From Hygrophila difformis (lineage: Eukaryota > Streptophyta > Magnoliopsida > Lamiales > Acanthaceae): a stretch of 64,000 nucleotides of DNA. Shown piece by piece: positions 57,673 to 64,000 of this stretch. Where the stretch lies: positions 32,293,849-32,357,848 of the forward strand of contig JAOANR010000005.1 of NCBI GenBank assembly GCA_030278955.1, written 5' to 3'. The position numbers and the translations under genes were made by a program. The notes beneath the pieces were generated by a model. The model was not told where the DNA came from and made no database searches. It saw only the letters and a program-made list of their open reading frames with translations. How positions within the stretch are numbered: position 1 is the first letter of the stretch; the number at the start of each line of letters is the position of its first letter.

Positions 57673-60600
57673 TGTAACACCCCGGATTTGATAACCCAGG
57701 CCGAGGTGTCACCGCCGCACCTCCCTAGCAAGACACGGTTTCTCCGAGCTTACTAAAGAGATGCAAGGCTATAGGTGTTGGAAAAAGTTTTAAAAGCAAG
57801 TCCGGAATTACTTAAAAATAATAGTGTATCATCATCCATACATGAATAAGAATAATATGTTGCAGCGGAAATTTAAATATGGGCCGACATGGCAAAAACT
57901 CGGGTCAACAAACCCGCATGCAAGTCATGTAAATAAATAGCCAAATATCCAAAGTGATCCCCCGATGCATGATCATGCTCCGTACTCTGTAATGGAAAAA
58001 AAATGAACAACGGGTTATATCAGTATATAAAATACTGAGTAAGTTAAGCCCTAACAAAACAATTTAAGGGGTTACATGTGTTTAAATCCAAAGATTCACT
58101 CGTCATGCATTACTTTAAAAATCCATATTTTATTCGCAGCGGAAAACATGTTTAATTTATTCAAGACGACTATGCATAATTTAAAAGACTTAATTTAAAA
58201 GCGGAATTTAAAAGCGGAATTTAAAAGCATAACTTAAATGACGTAATTTAAATGCGTAATTTAAAAACATGATACAAAAGATTTAAGCGTAATCAACACT
58301 CACACAAGTCTTTTATATTTTATCCCGCAACTAAGAAGAGGACACCACACAAGGGAGATCACTAACGAGGCAATCTCAAAAATCATAATCAGTTAGCCGG
58401 TGAACCGGCGGCCGCAGCCATATCAGTATTGACTGCCGTTTTGGCTAGCCATGTATCTCGATTGCCATTTCGGCAAGCCGTGTGTATCTACTGTCAATTT
58501 GACAGGCATGTATATCAACTGTCGTTTGACAGGCCTTTCAAACGGTTTCACTACCACTCGGGCAGGCCGTGTATTTCCCACTGCCGATTTGGCAGGCCAT
58601 GTGCACAACTGCCGTTTTGGCATATAAAGGAGACCACTAACGAGGCAATCTCAATCGTAGGACCACTAACGAGGCAGTCCAAATAATGGGAGACCACTAA
58701 CGAGGCAGTCTCAAAGATAATGATAGCATGAAGATCGGCTCAGCCTAGTGAATGGGATTTTTCGAAAGTTCGTATTTCAAAGTTATCAACTGATCGATAT
58801 CGCGTTTTCGTAGTTCGAGTTTTCTCAAGTTCGAAAAATCCTATTCAAGGCAGTTTACGCCTTTCTTAATTAAAAATTCGTCTTTACACCAAAAATTCTG
58901 AAATTTTTACAGTAGTTCAAAAACACACACACGAACAACTTTCATGTTTTAAGTTTTTGGAAATAAGGTTCCGAAGTGAGTTGAAATTTGAGTTTATTGC
59001 AAAGAATAATTTATGTCTTGAAAACTGTTTCCGTCACAGGTTCGTGCAACGCCGATTAAAAATTCATTTCAAAACCAATCGATGTGAAATTTTTATAGTA
59101 ACTACACGACACATTAAGGAACAACTTTCATGTTTTAAGTTTTTGGAAATAATGAATTCTTGGTACTCAAAAATCGAGTGCAACTCACTGCGTACTCATG
59201 GCCCTTAAAACGAATTCAAAACAGTTCTAAAAACTTGGCCGTTTGACATATCAAATGAACACCAAAATTCGTGAAATTTTGTAGGCATAATCTAGACACA
59301 ATTATCTACAACTTTTGTTTAGAAATGCAAAGTCAAATCATTCGAAAAATGGGTGAAAAACATGCATCAAGTTGAATGAAGGAATCTGTCACAGATTTAA
59401 ATCGTTCGGTTTGATACAGAAAGTTCATGGCGAAAATTGGGATAGCAAAACTTAATGTCAATGGCTGAAATTTGGACACAAGATAGATAAAGGTGTTAGG
59501 AACAACTTTTATGTTGAAAAGTTTTCGGTTTGAATTCCCGAAGGTCGAGTTTTTGGCGAGTCTTTAAAATTGGACGAAAATAGGGTTTTTGAAAACCGAT
59601 TTTTGTTACAAGCCTATATCTCGAGATTTAAACAACAAACAACCACGAAAATTTGTGAGTAAGGTTTTAACTTACTGATTTGAGGATTAGGATTACTGGG
59701 ATGGGTATCCGGATGCTCTAGGGTCGCGACGAACGGCCAATCCTTCCAATCGCTTTTCGTTCGTTTTCCGGCGTGAAATCGTAGTAAAGGAAACGGGTTA
59801 GATTTCGAGTTTCTAAGTGTTATGGACGAATTAAAATGTTTAACCATGGCTTACCAAGAGTCTAGAGGGCAGGGCTTGGTTCCTCTCGCCTCGTCGTCGC
59901 CGGAATGCTTGCCGGAAAGTGTCGTCGGAAGAGTTTCGGCTTGGGGAGGAAGTTTGGGAGTAATGTGGGAGTAGTTTCTGTAAGTCTAGGGTTTGGAGGC
60001 ACCCCCCAGCCGCCCTTAAGTCTCCCTCACGTCTGGGATTTGGTTTCCCTCGAAGGGAGTTGTAATTTCGGCAAGAAAATCACCCCCGAATGGAAAGATT
60101 ACACCTTCAGCCCCTCTGGCGCGGAGGTGGCGCGCACCCACCCCTATGGTCGCGCGGAGCACGCGCGCCAGGCCTGGCGTCGCGACTCCCTTGGCCGCGC
60201 GGCGGCGCGCGGACAGCGCGGGCCGGCCGGACCGGCCGGTTCGGCTCCGCGTGTTCCGTCGGGTCTTCCCTTGCTTTCCCCTATCGGTTTTCTATGTGTT
60301 AGCTCGATTTTTCGGGTCATTCTCGGATTATAAATTCTTATCTTAAATCAATCTCGTCTCGAGTTAATCCCGTACTTGAAATCTTGAGTCCGTTGCATTT
60401 GGATTCGTCGGCTTCTAATTCGTCGTCTTTTGACTCCCGTGCAACAATTTATCTAATTAATTTATTTCCAACTTCACGGGTTCCTGGAATTAAAATTCTT
60501 TTCTTTCTTGAATTTAGTTTCAATTCTTTTGACTCGATTTCATGGAATGTCTTCGGGCTTCCTTTCCCTCCTTTATTCCATTTTGAATTTTTGAATCTAT

Positions 60601-60859
60601 CGGCGTTTCATTTCCGAGCAATAATTTATTGTGATAAATTATTTTCTTCTTCTCGGAGATATTTCAACCTTGATTTGATTAAGAAATAAATTTTATTCCT
60701 TTGGGCGCCGATAAAAATCCCGGGCTTCCTTTCCCTCACTTTCTTTTGGGCTCAATTTAATGTTGGGGTATCTCCATCTACTTTCCTTAAGGATAAACGT
60801 CTTCCACAAGAAATTAATTCCATTCCTTTGAATGTGAATTAAATTTCTCGGGTGTTACA
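57673..60859 (-). repeat. Element E/F 3' LTR
   Basis: Plus strand begins TGTAACACCCCGG and ends CTCGGGTGTTACA. Holds the GCCGG motif (58395), a palindrome array, a hairpin array, four periodic modules (58897, 59087, 59274, 59468) and a CGCG-rich block (60115-60250). Confidence 0.9.
58354..58712 (-). repeat. Palindrome and hairpin array in LTR E
   Basis: Four units share the loop CACTAACGAGGCA with arms GAGAT/ATCTC, GAGAC/ATCTC, GGAC/GTCC and GAGAC/GTCTC. Between the first and second lie about six small palindromes of the form TGCC...GGCA or TGTC...GACA spaced roughly 32 bp. Repeated at 63435-63793 in LTR F. Confidence 0.75.
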
Positions 60860-60898
60860 TCCTCTCCCCCTTAGGAATCAACTTCGTCCTCGAAGTTG
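60860..60898 (-). other. Element E/F PPT and pre-PPT hairpin (type I)
   Basis: In element sense CAACTTCG-AGGA-CGAAGTTG, then ATTC, then CTAAGGGGGAGAGGA beside the LTR start TGTAACACC. Confidence 0.85.
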
Positions 60899-61149
60899 GG
60901 CGTTAGCTCCTCGTGAGCTAGGAACTAATGTAAATTTGGTTTTTATTTCTTGTATCATATCATGTCATTTTTATTTCTTATTTAACGACTGTGCTTAGAA
61001 TTGAAATTTCTAAGTTGCCTACGTACCCCGTGAAGGGATCAAGCCATTACGTAGTTCAAAACAATTTGAATTTGTTTATTTTTTTGATTGGATACAATTT
61101 GTAGAGTCGAACTCAAAAATAAATGCATTTATCGATGCTTGAAAACTTC

Positions 61150-62211
61150 TTACGGTTGCTTGGGCCGAGTGGTCACGTCCTCTCTCCTATTTATGTTTTC
61201 TATTCGCGTCCGGCAGTCACGCAGCCGATGACCATGTCGACCGCACCGAAGGCATGCTCCAGGCTGAGGGCATCCTCTCGCATAGTGTGGTTTACCACAC
61301 TTTGGACATGGTGGCGCATAGTCGCCATGGTTGAAGACTATCCCCTTGTTTCGTCCATTGTCGTTTTGATGTGGTCGGTCCAAGTTTCTACGGGAATGGT
61401 CCTTATTCCTCTTGTATCGTCCTTGTGGTCCTTGCTTAGTCCCACCTACCGGTTTCTGTTTCAGTCCTTGAACTCGTGCAACCGCTACTGCACGATCATA
61501 CACAGCTTGTAGGTCAAGATAGTGCTCGCCCGTGATCACCTCTCTAATAGATAGGTTCAGTCCCGTCTCGAACTTCTGTGCCTTCTCTACACTAGTTGGC
61601 ACCAGTCTCGGCGCGAACCGCACCAACTCCTTGAAACGGTTATAGTATTCTTGGACCGTCTTTCCTCCTTGTCTCAGTGTCAGAAATTCCTCATACATAG
61701 CAGCCTTCATGCTCATGGGATAAAAATGATCCCTAAGCAGATCCGTGAATTCTGACCATGTGTAGGGCTCGTCGTACTCTGCACGTTTCCATTGGGTGGC
61801 TTGCCACCATTCATCCGCCTCGCCTCCTAAGTAGTATGAGGCTACGTGGACCTTTTCCCCATCGGGACACTTTACGGCGTTCAACAGCTTGTCGAACGTC
61901 CGTATCCATTCCTTTAGCTGAGCCGGGTCCTCTTCGCCGGCGTAGTGGGGTGGTTGGTAAGGGTTTACCAAGGCTAAGTAGTTGACCCGGGTTACCGGTG
62001 GTGGTACGCCCGCTTGTGCACGTTGCACTTCAGCATTTCCTAATACTACGAGAACTTCCTCGACAGTCCTTAGACGCTCATCCATATTGTTGGGAACATG
62101 AGGCACTCGCCCTCCTATGTCCTGAGGGATCTCATTATTGTTCGGTGTGTTGGGGAGGTCAGTGTTAGTGTTGTTTGGGATTTCCTTTCTCGATTTTCCC
62201 TTAGGTGCCAT
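61150..62211 (-). CDS. Gypsy gag polyprotein, intact
   Basis: 353 aa starting MAPKGKSRKEIPNN. A capsid domain of the Retrotrans_gag type covers about residues 80-215 (NPYQPPHYAGEEDPAQLKEW, YLGGEADEWWQ, FTDLLRDHFYP, EYYNRFKELVRFAP). Two zinc knuckles follow: CPKCGKPHYARGC (residues 302-314, spacing CX2CX3HX4C) and CLRCGRHGHRLRDC (320-333, standard CX2CX4HX4C). It should form virus-like particles in the cytoplasm and package element RNA. The stop comes soon after the knuckles; protease and pol are absent, and only about 250 bp of non-coding DNA separates it from the PPT. The frame is clean, unlike the Sirevirus gag. The start lies about 540 bp from the PBS. Confidence 0.9.
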   Translation of the reverse strand: MAPKGKSRKEIPNNTNTDLPNTPNNNEIPQDIGGRVPHVPNNMDERLRTVEEVLVVLGNAEVQRAQAGVPPPVTRVNYLALVNPYQPPHYAGEEDPAQLKEWIRTFDKLLNAVKCPDGEKVHVASYYLGGEADEWWQATQWKRAEYDEPYTWSEFTDLLRDHFYPMSMKAAMYEEFLTLRQGGKTVQEYYNRFKELVRFAPRLVPTSVEKAQKFETGLNLSIREVITGEHYLDLQAVYDRAVAVARVQGLKQKPVGGTKQGPQGRYKRNKDHSRRNLDRPHQNDNGRNKGIVFNHGDYAPPCPKCGKPHYARGCPQPGACLRCGRHGHRLRDCRTRIENINRREDVTTRPKQP

Positions 62212-62753
62212 TCTCTGTTATCAACGCACGTGAAGATGAGTTTCTAATCTAAGGCAAGTTAGCGTTCAAGAAAATCTATAAGGTAGGATTGGAAAGAGGT
62301 AATAGATAGGAGAATGCTAAACTTAGGTGATCAAATTATAAGACTGAGGCAGAATTAGTTTAAAGCAAACGCTTCAAAGTCAAGGTCATGACCAATTTGA
62401 AGGTAAGAGTTTTGACACTGTTAATTCACATAAAAAAAAATTAGCGCGATATTCATGTATGTATGTATGCGAATGCATGTATGCTTTATACAATGCTACC
62501 CCAACCCCGAAAAAAAATATTTCCGTGACTTTAAAAACTTGTTGGAAAAATTTCTATGCATATGTAAATATTTCCCATGGGTTTAAAATAAATTTTGTTC
62601 CATGGAAATAAAACTTAAAATTTAAAAATAATAATAATGGTACTTAAAAATTTTAAAATAATATTAATATTTGTTTAAAAATCTTGGGCCTCTATATTGG
62701 CCAAAATAATAATAATAATTTAAAAAAAATATTTCCGGGCTCTGATACCACTC
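62212..62753 (-). other. Element E/F leader with PBS
   Basis: A/T-rich, with A-runs and words shared with the C/D interior (ACGTGAAGATGAGTTTCTAA / GCGAAGATAAGTTTCTAA-like; GGTCATG). PBS TGGTATCAGAGCCCGG in element sense lies three bases from LTR F. Confidence 0.8.
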
Positions 62754-64000
62754 TGTAACACCCCGGATTTGATAACCCAGGCCGAGGTGTCACCGCCGCA
62801 CCTCCCTAGCAAGACACGGTTTCTCCGAGCTTACTAAAGAGATGCAAGGCTATAGGTGTTGGAAAAAGTTTTAAAAGCAAGTCCGGAATTACTTAAAAAT
62901 AATAGTGTATCATCATCCATACATGAATAAGAATAATATGTTGCAGCGGAAATTTAAATATGGGCCGACATGGCAAAAACTCGGGTCAACAAACCCGCAT
63001 GCAAGTCATGTAAATAAATAGCCAAATATCCAAAGTGATCCCCCGATGCATGATCATGCTCCGTACTCTGTAATGGAAAAAAAATGAACAACGGGTTTTA
63101 TCAGTATATAAAATACTGAGTAAGTTAAGCCCTAACAAAACAATTTAAGGGGTTACATGTGTTTAAATCCAAAGATTCACTCGTCATGCATTACTTTAAA
63201 AATCCATATTTTATTCGCAGCGGAAAACATGTTTAATTTATTCAAGACGACTATGCATAATTTAAAAGACTTAATTTAAAAGCGGAATTTAAAAGCGGAA
63301 TTTAAAAGCATAACTTAAATGACGTAATTTAAATGCGTAATTTAAAAACATGATACAAAAGATTTAAGCGTAATCAACACTCACACAAGTCTTTTATATT
63401 TTATCCCGCAACTAAGAAGAGGACACCACACAAGGGAGATCACTAACGAGGCAATCTCAAAAATCATAATCAGTTAGCCGGTGAACCGGCGGCCGCAGCC
63501 ATATCAGTATTGACTGCCGTTTTGGCTAGCCATGTATCTCGATTGCCATTTCGGCAAGCCGTGTGTATCTACTGTCAATTTGACAGGCATGTATATCAAC
63601 TGTCGTTTGACAGGCCTTTCAAACGGTTTCACTACCACTCGGGCAGGCCGTGTATTTCCCACTGCCGATTTGGCAGGCCATGTGCACAACTGCCGTTTTG
63701 GCATATAAAGGAGACCACTAACGAGGCAATCTCAATCGTAGGACCACTAACGAGGCAGTCCAAATAATGGGAGACCACTAACGAGGCAGTCTCAAAGATA
63801 ATGATAGCATGAAGATCGGCTCAGCCTAGTGAATGGGATTTTTCGAAAGTTCGTATTTCAAAGTTATCAACTGATCGATATCGCGTTTTCGTAGTTCGAG
63901 TTTTCTCAAGTTCGAAAAATCCTATTCAAGGCAGTTTACGCCTTTCTTAATTAAAAATTCGTCTTTACACCAAAAATTCTGAAATTTTTACAGTAGTTCA
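62754..64000 (-). repeat. Element E/F 5' LTR, cut by window edge
   Basis: Identical or nearly so to LTR E at an offset of 5081 bp. Confidence 0.92.

Larger units (their letters stand above)
57673..64000 (-). mobile_element. Element E/F: gag-only Gypsy element (TR-GAG type), 5' LTR cut by window
   Basis: LTR E (57673-60859), an interior of about 1.89 kb, and the start of LTR F (62754 onward). The left flank GTATT is the expected TSD. PBS, PPT and a type I hairpin are present. The interior encodes gag but no protease or pol, the pattern called TR-GAG. The two LTRs look almost identical over the 1.25 kb that can be compared. Confidence 0.88.

Noticed and set aside
58429..58686. ORFs on both strands over the palindrome array of LTR E (and the same in LTR F)
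   Set aside because: Open frames arise from the regular palindromic repeat; both strands are open alike.
58354..58712. CRISPR-like array of spaced repeats
   Set aside because: Plant nuclear LTR DNA, no cas genes, irregular spacing and variable repeats; better explained as leader hairpins.
1..64000. tRNA, rRNA or other structured RNA genes
   Set aside because: None seen; the only tRNA-related sequences are the primer-binding sites.

Overview
This is a stretch of a flowering-plant nuclear genome, almost certainly a eudicot (a Lamiales-like impression is weak inference). It has very few host genes, AT-rich DNA, TA-flanked MITEs, a Helitron, and several layers of LTR retrotransposons primed by initiator-Met tRNA. 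Only one locus looks like a real host gene: a two-coding-exon SANT-domain, EAR-motif nuclear protein at 43870-45066.

Layout. From the left edge to 37081 lies one Sirevirus-type Copia element on the minus strand (third ORF, RNase H, RT, integrase, protease, gag, all with frameshifts or stops). Its 5' LTR was hit by element H (7421-36482, TSD ACACA), a non-coding LARD-like element with 4-kb LTRs. The 3' LTR of H was hit twice: by element A/B (16278-27725, TSD GAAGT), a chimeric Gypsy chromovirus with partial pol and an antisense extra gene, and by element C/D (28762-35632, TSD ACAAC), which has 3-kb LTRs around only 0.75 kb of non-coding DNA.

From 37082 to 42872 there are Stowaway and Tourist MITEs and a Helitron (39040-42751) with decayed, duplicated helicase sequence. 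The host gene follows, then a Copia RT scrap and a small plastid rbcL fragment split by a solo LTR (45558-51269), which itself holds another solo LTR (45677-48711) and a LINE 3' end. Between 51270 and 54200 are a LINE tail, a hAT transposase relic, a 9-bp-TSD MITE and two related MITEs. From 54201 to the right edge is a four-level nest: K contains L, L contains G, and G contains E/F, a gag-only Gypsy element.

How the parts relate. A/B carries the tail of RT, then RNase H, integrase and chromodomain, but no gag, protease or RT active site; E/F carries gag only; C/D and H carry no protein. All have a PBS and PPT, and A/B and C/D have nearly identical LTRs, so they probably moved recently using proteins supplied in trans.

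The most unusual signals are structural RNA/DNA features shared by these LTR families: an 8-bp-stem, 4-nt-loop hairpin just upstream of each PPT, with a completely different stem sequence in different families; tandem PPT-hairpin modules that appear to shift the LTR boundary; arrays of small hairpins with compensating arms in the R-U5 leader; and a degenerate 180-195-bp periodic module.
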